Source: Gyromitra esculenta
Taxonomy: Eukaryota > Ascomycota > Pezizomycetes > Pezizales > Discinaceae
Length of the DNA stretch: 64,000 nt
Assembly: GCA_038503075.1 (NCBI GenBank)
Contig: JBCAML010000008.1
Span: forward strand, 434,001 to 498,000
Direction of reading: 5' to 3'
Shown here: positions 34,616 through 46,353 of the stretch, piece after piece
Numbering within the stretch: the first letter of the stretch is position 1
Layout: the number at the start of each line of letters is the position of its first letter
Position numbers and translations under genes: made by a program
The notes under the pieces: model-generated
What the model saw: the letters and a program-made list of their open reading frames with translations, nothing else
Databases searched by the model: none
Told to the model about the DNA's origin: nothing

Positions 34616-36276
34616 ATGCAAAGGGTTGACGACAGGGAGTTCGACGACAAGGACGATCGCGGTGGAGGACCTAGTTTACAAACCACCACCACTACTATTC
34701 CTGCTACTGCTACTTTCGCAACACAACCTTCGCCCAAACGACAAAGGGAGGAGGATATAGAAGAAACCATGCCCCCCTACAAAAGTAAAGTTCGGATCCT
34801 CGACCGTTATCAGATCGTCGGCTTCATCTCAAGCGGAACCTATGGCAGGGTCTATAAGGCAAGAAGCAAGCTCCCAGGCAACACGAAGGAATTTGCCATC
34901 AAAAAGTAAATCTTCCCTTCTTTCCCTTTTCTCTTCCTTCTTCTTAGTACAAATTCAAGCGCAAAGAAATACTGGCTGATCTATTTCAATCTCTCCCTAA
35001 TAGGTTCAAACCAGACAAAGAAGGCGAAATAATACAATATACAGGAATATCGCAATCAGCATGCAGAGAGATGGCTGTAAGCGCATGCTTTTGGTTTTCC
35101 GTTTTAAGTGGCGAGAAAGCTGATATGGCTGCAGCTTTGTAGCGAGCTGGGTCACGAGAATATCATCCATTTACATGAAATCATTCTGGAGGACAAATGC
35201 ATATACATGGTTTTTGAATATGCCGAACACGATCTTTTGGTATTTACCTAACCGCTAACTACTATATTGCCCGGGTGGGCTAACATTTCGCAGCAAATTG
35301 TCCACTTTCATTCTCATCCAGAACGTCGTTCAATACCGGAAGCTACTGTTAAGTCCGTTCTCTGGCAGTTGCTCAACGGTGTTTCCTATCTGCACCAAAA
35401 CTGGGTTCTACATCGTGATCTTAAACCAGCAAACATTATGGTGACGGCAGGAGGCGAGGTTAAGATTGGGGATTTGGGTCTGGCGAGATTATTCTGGAAA
35501 CCTCTACAGAGTTTATACACCGGGGACAAGGTGGTTGTAACCATATGGTACAGGGCCCCTGAGCTGCTACTCGGAAGCAAACATTACACGGCAGCAATTG
35601 ATCTATGGGCTGTGGGGTGCATTTTCGCAGAGCTTTTGGCTCTGAGACCAATATTCAAGGGCGAGGAGGCTAAAATGGAGAAGAAGAGCACTGTGCCATT
35701 TCAAAGAAACCAGATGCAGAAAATCATTGAGATACTCGGAACACCTACTAGTAAGCCAACCAACGATCCTATTCCCATTTTATATTTTGTTTCCCAGGGG
35801 GTATAGGCTAAGCGTTTAATAGAAGAGAGGTGGCCCGGCGTAGCTCAACAGCCAGAATATAGCCAGCTTCAAACCTTCAAAGCATACCCAAATAACCTGG
35901 AGGCTTGGTATCACCAAATCGGCGCCACGAACGCATTAGGATTTCAGTTGTTATCGGGGTTGTTAAATTATGATCCAACACAGCGACTGACAGCACAGTC
36001 CGCATTGGAACATCCGTATTTTACCGAGGGTGCGAAATTGACGTTGAAGTAAGACATTTCTCTCGCCTTCTGTGAGCCAGGCATATGTGGTTTGGCCCCG
36101 GCATAAGGACGGTAGTTAATTTCTCGAATAGCGCATTTGATGGTCAGGCATTCGAATACCCTCACCGCAGGGTGAGCCAGGAAGACAACGACATATCCCT
36201 ACCTGGAACAAAGCGGAGCGGATTGCCGGACGATTCGCTTGGGGGCTCTAGAGCAAAGAGATTGAAGGAAAACTAA
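34616..36276 (+). CDS. ssn3: Cyclin-dependent kinase 8 of the Mediator complex (Ssn3/Srb10)
   Basis: Six exons: 34616-34905, 35004-35076, 35135-35239, 35294-35750, 35823-36048, 36132-36276, giving 431 residues. CDK8 pairs with cyclin C in the Mediator kinase module and phosphorylates transcription factors and the RNA polymerase II tail. Glycine loop [12 protein letters not shown] at 71-82, catalytic Lys 96, SACRE at 115-119 in the cyclin-binding helix (diagnostic for CDK8, like human SMSACRE), HRDLKPAN from 196, DLGLAR at 216-221, [10 protein letters not shown], and KERWPG after GTPT. The last is recovered only by using the acceptor AATAG at 35818-35822. Nearer AG sites at 35767-35812 give a stop or the wrong frame. 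The tail [21 protein letters not shown] is typical of fungal CDK8. An N-terminal 50-residue Thr- and Glu-rich extension precedes the kinase. Start is the first in-frame ATG. Confidence 0.93.
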
Positions 36277-36890
36277 GGTGGTTGCGTTAACGAAGAAACG
36301 ATGATGACAAATTTGTACAAGTTTATTCTGAATTACATGGACTGCTGGGTTGGATTGGGATATGTGAATGGCGTTATTTAGTTTTGAGCGATAATACTTT
36401 GGTGTTTCTTTTCTTTTCCTTTTCTTTTCCTTTTTCTTCAAATATAGAAATTCTTATGAATCTACTTTCGATGACTCATACTTTGGAAATCATTCATAAA
36501 TGCTACGGCCTTCGGCCCTCACAATCATATCCTATTCAGTTCTGCAGGGGTCGGTTTTCATGAGGCTGGCAGCACGCCACACCAAGACCCTGCGCATGTG
36601 TGCCACGGTTTGGACTCACCTGGCTGTACCTGCTTCGATCCCAAGCGCCAGACACGGTTAACACCAATCGTCGCGTCGGAAGTTGCCATCTCGCCTAGCG
36701 ATCCCACGTGAACTTGCCGAAACCATTCGATGACATATGACAGCATCCAGATCGCCGGACTCGGAACCTGCGAATGCGTTTCATCCGGCTGCTTCATGTA
36801 TTTCTACTGCTTCTTTTAGTGACTCTCGACTCCTCTTCCTCCTCACACATCCTTCGTCCATATCACTACTTATCAATAATTTACAACACC
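36277..36890. other. Intergenic region before the glutathione peroxidase gene
   Basis: CDK8 3' end followed by the peroxidase promoter. No element was recognised, apart from an in-frame ATG at 36774 that would extend the peroxidase by 39 residues. Confidence 0.4.
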
Positions 36891-37852
36891 ATGGCATCCG
36901 CTACTGCTTTCTACGACTTGAAGCCCCTCGACTCCAAGGGCCAGCCATTCGATTTTAACACGTTAAAGGGGAAAGTTGTCTTGGTCGTGAATGTTGCCAG
37001 CAAGTAGTGTCCCCTTTCCCTCAATTTCTACGAATTCACTAATTATGAGCCCTGTCACAGATGCGGTTTCACTGGGGTAAGCATCCTACAGCCTGAAGCG
37101 TAGTGTCTAGTCGCCTAACGTTCGTGTCTCAACACAGCAATACGAAGGTCTTGAAAAGCTTTATGAAAAATATAAGGACAACGGTTTGGTTGTGCTAGGA
37201 TTCCCTTGCAACCAATTTGGTGGACAGGAGCCCGGTACAGCCGAGGAAATTCAGAACGTACGTACATGTAGTTACTCGATCCTTTCTGTCGCCCCCCTGA
37301 GTCAGGATTCTGCGATGCTAACTTTTGCGTCTTCCGACATTTTAGTTTTGCACGTACGATCTACTACAACCCATCCCTTGACCCTACGTGAAACTGGTTT
37401 TCTGATTGCTTTTTTGCAGTCTAAATTATGGTGTCAAGTTCCCTATACTTGGAAAGATCGATGTAAACGGGGAGAAAGCCTCTCCTGTTTATGAGTAATT
37501 AACCCTTCTTTAGCTCACAGTAGCAACCACTTATCAATTGAAACACAGATTCCTCAAAAGCCAGAAGTCCGGTTTAATAGGACTTAAAATGATGTAAGTT
37601 TTTCCTCTATTTACTTTTTACATCAACAGGTACGCTACGAACCAGAGACTAATTTTGGTACAGAAAATGGAATTATGGTAGGTTTCCAGAATAAACTTGC
37701 CCAGAATTTAGTCTAACGTTTTTTCAGAAAAATTTCTCGTCGCCAGAGATGGGAAGGTGGTGGAGCGTTGGGCTTCTACCACGAAACCGGAGTCTCTAGC
37801 TTCAGCTATTGAGAGAGAATTGGAGAAAGCGGCCCCGAAATCGGAGCTCTAG
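36891..37852 (+). CDS. Glutathione peroxidase / thiol peroxidase, Gpx3 (Hyr1) type
   Basis: Eight exons: 36891-37003, 37061-37076, 37138-37257, 37346-37353, 37420-37494, 37549-37593, 37664-37677, 37728-37852, giving 171 residues. It reduces hydroperoxides, in fungi usually with thioredoxin. Peroxidatic Cys39 lies in [26 protein letters not shown] at 65-76 (Gln73 of the catalytic tetrad), resolving Cys85 in [11 protein letters not shown], and Trp128-Asn129 in IKWNYEKFLV. All four functional positions align with yeast Gpx3 (C36, Q70, C82, W125-N126) at a constant offset of three. Exons 2, 4 and 7 are only 16, 8 and 14 bases long. Exon 4 encodes F-C-T, so the resolving Cys sits in a microexon. 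An upstream in-frame ATG (36774) would add a hydrophobic leader. In yeast Gpx3 also acts as the Yap1 sensor; whether this protein does is unknown. Confidence 0.93.
37346..37353 (+). other. 8-base microexon carrying the resolving cysteine
   Basis: TTTTGCAC lies between acceptor ATTTTAG and donor GTACGA. Joined to exon 3 (ending in Asn) and exon 5 (starting T-CTA) it gives N-F-C-T-L-N-Y. Skipping it shifts the frame. Confidence 0.8.
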
Positions 37853-40391
37853 TGATCAGTATTGCCTTAACCGAGGCTGCGTTATCATACCATGGTTGCA
37901 TTAGATGTCTTATTTTTTGTATACTACATGTACCTAGGACTACACTGTTAAAAGTTGCGCAAGAACCACATATATCGCATAATAATAAGCACAATTATAT
38001 AATGTTTTTTTCCCAGCCGCGTTAAGAGATCTGTCATATTTGCTACCGATTGTAGTTCGTGCGGTAAAAAAAAAAAAAAAAGGCGTATACAATACCCAGA
38101 GCCCAGACAGATAAATTGGGAGTTGTAGCAAGATCTCCTCGGTGTCAACAGTCCATCGCGTGGACGAAGCATGCTCAAACTTTAAGTAGATCAATCGACG
38201 TAGATCTCGATGGCGATAAACTATAGTACATATAATACATACACTTAATCTCACTAGCAATTCACATGAACATAGATTGACGTAGGCACTACTATTATCG
38301 AAGTCATACTTTCCCTTTCGATAATTACTTTTTGGGTGTAGAGAGTTGGTGCACATGTAGCACTGGCTAAATGATGGCCAAGCCATCCCAGAATGTCCTC
38401 TACCAGAAGCGAGTGAGCATTGCGACAGGACGATCCCAGGTGTGTGGACACACTTTTCTATGTGTCAATGTTTGGCCGGCGCTGTTCAGACGGGATGTTT
38501 GATTATCAAGCTCTGCATTCTACCGGTGTCTATACCATACCCACACGGACAATTCCAAATAATGTGTATGCACTAGCCTGTATTCGTCATCAGGGCCGTG
38601 TGGGTTCGCTTCTGAGCCCACCAGCATGGGAATCAATATTCCCGTCCACCGGGCTGTGGGGTTCTGTGACCGTGTTCTGGCCTGGACCCCTCTTTTGCTG
38701 GACATGTCGTTTTTTCCTAATAGGTGTTCGCTCGTGTGACAGCGAGCGAGTGATGGCTGGTGACGAATTGCTGCCTCGGCCCTTTCTACTTACTACATGT
38801 ACCTTTGGGTTCGTTCAGAACAGTATTGTGTTTTCGCGCAATGCAGTTAGAACGCAAACGTTAGCCAAGCCTGTGGGAGTTCGGCCCTGTAAAGGAGACA
38901 TTAAATCTTAAACTGAGCTGATTTAATATCTGATGCAAGCGTGGAACAAAATAGGTTGGCCTGAACGAAATCTCTGGGATTTACTAAGACATTAGGGTCT
39001 CCTTTCGTTCAGACTTTAGCACAATCTCACCAGATGCTAGACGAAAGGTTCCATGACCACAGCTTTGAAATTTTCCAGAGCCTAGACACACGTCCGATCG
39101 ATCCCGGGAACACGTAAGCCCCGCGGAAATACTAACCCTGCAAGGCAAAGTAGAAGATCTCCATGAACTACCATTTCCCAAAGCTGGATTTCGCTAGGGC
39201 TTCCAAATTCAAGCCAGCCCTTCCTGGAATTTGCTTTAAGATATTCGAAGGGTAAGAGGCAACAGGGGCTCTCACAAGATAGATGCCCTAGGGCTTACAT
39301 TTACTGATGCAAAATACCTCAATGCTAAGGGAACATAAACCTTCGCCCTTCTAAAAAGAGTTCTACGAAGCTATTTGTAATTCTTGTATCTTACGACTCT
39401 AGTGCGATATAGTTGGAAGGTGGAAGATCCCGTACTTCTCGAAATCTAAAATGAACGTCATACTCCGCGCGGCGGCTCTGAGTAGACGTGGGCTCCTCTG
39501 CCCAAGGTTCTATATCTCTTTTTGATATAACCTTCCGTAGCATATATATATAGTTCACAGTATCGGGTAAACTTGCTTCCCTAAGAAAGGGAAGCAAAAC
39601 CAAGAGAATCGGATACCGAAACTTAGAAATTCGCACGTGTTCCTATTAAGGTGGCTCCCAAGAATATACTATATTAAGTGGTGGTAAGTACATGTAGTTT
39701 GGTACTAGTAGCTCCCGTACCTCAAAGACAACCAGAAGCGATAAATACAACGTGGAATCTCTCAGCAGAGTTTAGAGACATCCACAGTAAAACAAGCCTG
39801 TTATCTGAGTTTTTTTAATTTTTTTATGATGCCTAAGAACCGGAACGGGAAGCCAGTTCGGCAATCACGACTTTGCGCATATCACAAAGCTATCTATCAC
39901 AGGCCTAATCGAATAACGTCAGCCATTTGCCGCGCGGCCAAGTTGGACTTAACTTTGTTCTCATTAATTCCCCCATCAATTTTCCGGCATGCTATTTTAC
40001 GGTAGTGATATTAAGTATCCTAGTTTATTATGCTTTTGCCTGCCATTCTAATTATCCAAATAAAAGCTTCCGTGTAAAGAATACCTCCGTGTATATACAG
40101 AAGAGCATGGTTATGAAGAGAGAAAATAAAAAATGAAACACGTTAAACACCCCTCTCCTAAATTCCCTCGCTTGCTTGTAAGAAAACACGCAAACGACAA
40201 GAAAACTACACACGTGATGAGGGTAGAACGAAGAAGGTGAAAAAGAAAAAAAGTCATATCATAAAGAACCCGACAACCCAACAACCCAACAACCCAAATC
40301 AAACAATCATATGCAAGTCGTAAACTCCAGAACACACGTCGTGGATTGAGACGTATAGACTGGTAGCCCCAAAACCCAAAACCGCCCTTTT
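37853..40391. other. 2.5 kb without a recognisable gene
   Basis: Between the convergent 3' ends of the peroxidase and HMG-CoA reductase genes. A 16-base poly-A run lies at about 38066-38081. A 163-codon open stretch at 38420-38911 (+) has no recognised motif. Short hairpin CTTCCC..GGGAAG near 39575. The rest is AT-rich with nothing recognised. Confidence 0.4.
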
Positions 40392-43300
40392 CTAATTCGT
40401 CGAGGTCATCTTCAATTCACCAAGTTGTTTTTGCTTGATAGTTGACATAGCCAACCCGACAGGTGTTTCGGAAGGGGCCGGTGTTGTAGCGCGGGATACG
40501 GGTGCACTTCTGTTGTGTGCCATGTGACTCCTGACAAGATGGCCAGCAGCGAGCGCGGAGCAAAGCGACAACTCTCCGGCAAGCACTGCTGCGGCGATGA
40601 TTCGAGCAAGTTTTCTGGCATTGTCACCTGGGTTGGTTGGGTGGGCACCGCGAACACCGAGAAGATCAAGCATAGCACCTTGGGGCTCAAGGATGGTTCC
40701 ACCACCAATGGTTCCAACTTCGATACATGGCATGGAGACTGAGATTTGAAGGTGGCCCTCGCGAGTTCTATAATAGCGTGTTAGATTGATATTCAAAAAG
40801 GCACAGAAAAGCAAAGGAAGCTAACCTCTTCATAACGGTGATACAGTTAGATGATTCGACATTCTGAGCAGGGTCTTGTCCAGTAGCCAAGAACAAAGCG
40901 GTGACGATGTTCGCAGCGTGAGCATTGAAACCGCCAACACTACCAGCCATAGCACTTCCGATCAGGTTCTTCGCGATATTTAATTCGACCAAAGATTCGA
41001 CATCGGATTTTAGGACACTCTTAACAATAGCAGCTGGGATAATTGCTTCGGCAACAACACTCTTGCCTCTGCCCTCGATCCAATTTACTGCAGCGGGCTT
41101 TTTGTCGGTACAATAGTTACCAGAAACAGAGATAATATCCATGTCGTCAAAACCACATTCAGTGCTCATGACGTGAAGAGCATACTCAACACCCTTCGAG
41201 ATCATGTTCATGCCCATTGCATCACCGGTAGTCGTTCGGAATCTCATATAAAGGTATGTACCTGCAAGAGCAGTGCCAATAGTTTGTAGTCTCGCGAATC
41301 TGGAGGTCGAATCGAATGCCTTCTTGAGCCTAGCCTGTCCTTCTTTGGAATCGATCCAGTTCTTTGCGGCACCAGCCCTGCGGACATCGGGGAATTCAAC
41401 AACGGGTCCTCTAGTCATACCATCACCGGTAAGAACAGTAACGGCTCCGCCGCCGGCATTGATAGCCTTGCAGCCGCGGGAAGTACTAGCAACGAGAACA
41501 CCTTCAGTGGTAGCCATAGGAAGAAAAAAGTCCTCGCCATCTATGTTGAGAGGCCCCGCGATACCAACTGGGAGAGGCATGTATCCAATAACGTTTTCAC
41601 AGCAAGCACCAAGAACGCGGTCGTAATCGTAGTTTTGATAGGGTAGAAGGGAACGTTCTAAAAGCGCGGTTTTGTCTGAGGTAGCAGGGGTTCTGGAAAT
41701 AACTGATCGTCTGATTTTGACAGCTCTGGTGTTATCTGCGAGTGTCTTCTCCAAGGCATATCCGGCGATCTTTCCACGAAGAGACAATTCAATAGCCTCG
41801 ACATCGCTAAGTTCTTTTCCACGTTTCTCCTTCAACAATGTCTCGCACTCAGTGACAGTACGACCAGATTCAGAAGTATTTGCCGATCTGTCGACCAAGT
41901 CACCAACAGTCATCGGCGACACACCACCACAAGTGCAGTTCACAGCCAGGATACGCTCGGTAGGACGAGGGTTGCTCTCATCAACTTCAGTTTTCTTGGA
42001 GTTGCCACCGAATTCAGCCTCGATGGTCTGAGACGGTTCTTTAACACTCCATCTTGCAGCATTGAAAAGGTAGCCATTAAGAATCAAACTCAGTGCAAGG
42101 GCAACAACAATCCACTTGCTCAAAACTGGATCTTCCAAGCTCTTCAAGACACCCTCGACAACCTTGCTGCCGACACCTTCAATAAACAAGTCAGACCCAT
42201 CATATGAGTCGGAGCCGTCGAGTGAGCCACGGCTGTTGACAGATGCAGAGGGGTAGCTGGTGCTCGGGAAGCGTAGTTCATATTCGATAGGTCTCAACAC
42301 GGTAACAACCATTGGCCCATCGGCTGGAAGCAAGAACTCCAGCGCATTGCCTGCGATATTCCAAACATCGACATCGGCAACGATTATATCGGCTTCTTGG
42401 GCGATAACAGTGGAGCTAGAGCTGTCCCTGAACGGAAGCGTGCACAGATTGAAGACGTTCACCAAGACAAATCCAGAAACCATCAAAACCTTAAACCTTC
42501 CAACGCTGGAATCTTTGACACGTTTTCCGAACACAACGGTACTCTCATCACCAGCAGCCCCAGAAGCAGAGCCATTAGCCTCGTTGGATCGGGCGACATT
42601 TTCTGCAACACGGTGGCTGACACCATCCTCTTCGAGAGCTTTGCGGAGTGCCACGTGACGCTTGATTCTATTAATCTCCAACTTCACAACCAAAATAGCG
42701 GTATAGAAGGTGAACAAGAGGATACAATCGAACGCCAAAATCCACGCAGCAAGGAAACAAAATTGCCTCAATCCGCCTTGCACACCCGACGCAGCGCCGA
42801 GAGTAAGGATGATGATCTCGATGACGTAATCTCTGACAATTTGGAACCCCTTATCCTGGACGGCCGCAAGAACAGCTTCTTGGATAGAAGATCCCCCTGA
42901 CTTCCTTTTCTTCTGGGCAGCCAATGAGGCGTCCAACACAGCTCTCGTGAGAATAATGGGCTTCTCGAATCCGATTGTTACTACTAAGAATGGAAGACCT
43001 TCGGAAAGGAGAACCATGTTGATAGGGACACCAAGTTTGTGTGTGGTAATTGAAGCAAACAGGAAAGCAATCGTTGACGAAAAAAGAACAGTCGTCGCCA
43101 GCCAAAAATTAGATCCCAAGCGGCGCATAGACAAAAATAACGACAAGAACGTGAGGTGCATCGAGAGATATCCGAGGAACATAATCGTGATGTCAAGGGC
43201 TTCGGCATCCTAAATTAACTACGCATTAGTCGAGATCTTAGAATTGTCGTAGTGATAAGTTTTATCTTACCTGGATCAATTGCTTGAAATCCTGGAATGC

Positions 43301-43986
43301 CTGTTGAGCTCTTTCTACCCAACTGCCGGACGGGCTGCTTCTACCATGGTTTTGCATGACCCAATGCCTAGTCCTTTCACCCTCCTCGGGCTGTTCCGAT
43401 TCAGCGATAGGGAAATCCGACACAGAATTAACAAAACTGGATATTTCATCATAAGGGAGAGCGTAAACAATAGTCGATTCATCAGTTGAAGGCACCAGAG
43501 TAGCAGTAGAACCATTCAGGGGAGCTGGAGCAATTCCGTGTGCGCTTTTGGGGAAAGATAAGGTCAAGAGAGCTAGTTGCGTAGCAGTCTATAATAGTAA
43601 AAATAGTTTCAAATTAGTATTGAATTGAGTTCTTGGTAAAGTTTATATCACGGGAGAAACCGTACCTGAGACTCGAATTCCTCTGTGCCAATCTCTTTCC
43701 ATTTCCATTGAGTCTCTGCCCCCACGGCGACTCTTGCACTCCCATCCATTACAGACATATCCTTCTTTGAACTCCCGAAGGCCCATTTCATGGCACTTCG
43801 GTCAAACAGACTATTTTCCAGTATGGAGATATATGTTGTCGAAGCGAGCAAAGCTATAATGACAATAGTATGTATGGGATGAATACACGCACTTTTTGAG
43901 AGCGTCTGAACGAGGGGTGTAAAGGGATCCCATTGTGGAGGAGGTTTCTTCGTCGTTAAGGACGGGGGAAGTAAAGGAAGCTGCAT
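40392..43986 (-). CDS. HMG1: 3-hydroxy-3-methylglutaryl-CoA reductase
   Basis: Four exons: 43986-43666, 43588-43271, 43209-40826, 40767-40392, giving 1132 residues. It makes mevalonate from HMG-CoA with NADPH in the ER membrane, the rate-limiting step of ergosterol and isoprenoid synthesis. A first membrane segment lies at about residues 35-55 ([18 protein letters not shown]). The sterol-sensing-type membrane block starts with [21 protein letters not shown] near 218 and runs on to [20 protein letters not shown] linker region follows. The catalytic domain spans about 620-1120: [35 protein letters not shown] (catalytic Glu about 782), [10 protein letters not shown] (Asp about 876), [16 protein letters not shown] (Lys about 916), EVGTIGGGT (NADPH binding), [11 protein letters not shown] (catalytic His about 1092). 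All catalytic residues are present. Length fits fungal enzymes. The 5' end faces 2.4 kb without a supported gene. Confidence 0.97.
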
Positions 43987-45675
43987 TGCGGCAGTTGATG
44001 CAGTTCGCAGTGCAGTGGTTGATTGAACTCAATTCTTCCTAGAATCGTACGGTAGGCGAGAAAGGGAGGAGGAAATAAGTAGAGGTTGTGGGAGCTGGTC
44101 TTGCTGCTTAGATTCCTGAGGACAACACCCCTGTCAGTTCAAATTTCCGGCCCAACTTTTTTTCCCTCTTTGCCCCTGAAAATCGCAACGAATCGCAACG
44201 TCCACCTCACACCGCAGCAACTTCCGAGTCGTACTGGACTCGGTAGATGTACTATTTAGGATATTTCCTTTCTTTTTAGGGGTCTCAACAGGAGTTTGAA
44301 GAAACAAAATTTGTCCACTTTTGCCCTAATTGAAATACTAAGGAAAATAGAAAACCGAAATGGTTGACCAACGGGTCAAGTATGGATGGGGGGGTATCGA
44401 CTGATTATCTACACATTTATATGTGCGTGCTTTGTACGTGTAATATAGCTATCAGGGCAGCAAAATGGATGCAGGAGACTGGGAATAGACGTAAACTGAT
44501 ATAAAAGCAAAATACATCACTACAGAACTCCTCTTGAGAATATAAATGTTTGCCATACCCCTTACCGTAGCGAACCAAATACCCGCAACTGTGAACGGGA
44601 GGCGCACACAAGCAAGGGAGCGGCCAGAAGAGCTACAGAGTGCGATTGGGTTCGTCGAGAATCTTGGGGTTGGTGGGCCCAGTCGAAGCCAGCAGATTCG
44701 TTTCGCAGGGGGTGGATATGCAGCCACCTTCACGGCAGAAGCTCAGGGAGGCAACTAACCGGGAAGTAGTTGGGGCGAAACGGGGAACGGGGAATAGGGG
44801 ATGAACGTGGGTGAATTGGGTATTTAGAGAGCAGAGAAGCAGAAGATAAAGGTCATCGGCTTTGATTAGGCCTCATGGACGAGATGTAGCCTCGTCTGCT
44901 TTGTTTGTTCATCCTTCTACCGGTGCTAGGGTCAGATGTTGCTAGAACAGAAGCCATTTTGTTGAGTTTATGGCGCAGACGCCAAACCAGTCAGTACACA
45001 TGCCGCTCGGCCAAAGCGGCATCCAAAATGAGCGTAGCATGGTGGACCTGAGGGAAACGTGCTGCGGTGCTTGAACAAACAGGTAACTGCTTACCTCGTA
45101 GGCTTATCTGTCCTTATCGCAAGATCGCTGGATTCAGTGCCTGTGCCTGTTACGCGCATTAAAACGGGGGGAAAGACGGAAAAGTGCCACCGTCGCGCAC
45201 GAGTCAAAGTTCATCATCATCGCTGGCATCATCGCCGTTGTGGTGCACGTTTTCTCGCAAGTGGCTGTTGCGGCTGAGCGATCGAGTCTGATGCGAACAT
45301 GCAGGTGCATCTCGGAACATCCGTTTATCCATCCCGAACCATCCACACTCCCAGGCAAACAACTTTGTTGACGCGTCCATAACTTACCCCACGAAATCTC
45401 CACAACCCCTTCTCCCGTCGGAGCATCTTCCGACTACGTTGCCAAATAAGCTTGTTTCTTCGTTCCCACCACATAGCCCGAAGAGGAAGACGCGAACCTT
45501 TATATATAAATAGAAAAAATGGATGTAGATGCAGGGTCCCAGTATAAACCCATCATGGAAAGAGATAAGCAACCCTAGATGTCTCCCCCCAAAAAGGGAA
45601 ATCGTACGGTATCTTGTGTGTCGAAGCTGACGTAGATCAAGGTTTGCACTGGTCAAACTGCAACCATTTCTTGAT

Positions 45676-45900
45676 ATGCTTCGACAAAATCACGATGCTT
45701 TACGAGCTCAGAATGACCGTACTGTTAAGGTGGGTGTGGCTATGGAGAACACATTGAAGCCCGTGGAAGATGGTATTCGTATTGAGAAGGAAAGAAAAGC
45801 TGCCGAGGATGCATCCAAGCGGACAGAATTCAAAGGTGGCCGTGGGGAAGAAGAGAAAACAGACGAAGCTGTGGGTTCTGTCAGTAATTCTTCGTCGTGA
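45676..45900 (+). CDS. Possible small gene or gene fragment, hydrophilic
   Basis: A 74-codon frame whose composition looks coding: LRQNHDALRAQNDRT, then Lys/Glu-rich KERKAAEDASKRTEFK and a Ser-rich end. The frame stays open upstream to a possible acceptor at 45635 (CGTAG), adding SRFALVKLQPFLDM. It could therefore be the last exon of a gene whose other exons I cannot find, or a relic. It is not recognised as any family and has no membrane segment. Confidence 0.25.
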   Translation: MLRQNHDALRAQNDRTVKVGVAMENTLKPVEDGIRIEKERKAAEDASKRTEFKGGRGEEEKTDEAVGSVSNSSS

Positions 45901-46150
45901 ACGTGTCAACCACTATAAATCACCACCCAACCAAACTGCATGTAATCTTTCTCTGAATATCTCTCGATTTTGTTACTAGCCAGGAGCTTCGGAGGCTGTT
46001 TGGATTTCCGTTCCAGCAGATAAAACCTACCGAAGCTATAGCATTGACAGAAACAAAACAGAAAAAAGCCCACACTATAGTTGGTATATACAATTCCAAA
46101 CTCCTATCCCGCTACATAGTAACCCCCAAAAAAATAAAGAGAAAGCGCAA

Positions 46151-46171
46151 AGAGAGAGAGAGAGAGAGAGA
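46151..46171 (+). repeat. GA dinucleotide repeat
   Basis: About ten AG units in a row, downstream of the Sgf29 stop codon. Confidence 0.9.
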
Positions 46172-46353
46172 AACCCTCGATTACAGCCAGTTCTTAAATC
46201 AACTGTTATAAAAATACCTTACTTCCTGGAGTGAATCAATCTCTCTCTTAAACCCCCATCAAGCTATTGCCCCGATATAGCATGTACTTACTTGTTACCA
46301 ACATCTAACACAAGGCTTCCTCCATTTCTACTTACGTTCCCCTTCCCATAACA

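Larger units (their letters stand above)
43987..46353. other. Promoter of HMG-CoA reductase and gene-poor spacer
   Basis: The first 400 bases are probably the reductase promoter and leader. A hairpin ATGCCGCT..AGCGGCAT lies at about 45000-45022. One coherent hydrophilic frame (45676-45900) is listed separately. A GA repeat lies at 46151-46171. Nothing else recognised. Confidence 0.4.

Noticed and set aside
34220..34621. Minus-strand frame between the transporter and CDK8
   Set aside because: Lies in the shared promoter and has no family resemblance.
38420..38911. 163-codon open frame between the peroxidase and HMG-CoA reductase genes
   Set aside because: No recognisable domain and no upstream context; composition like intergenic sequence.
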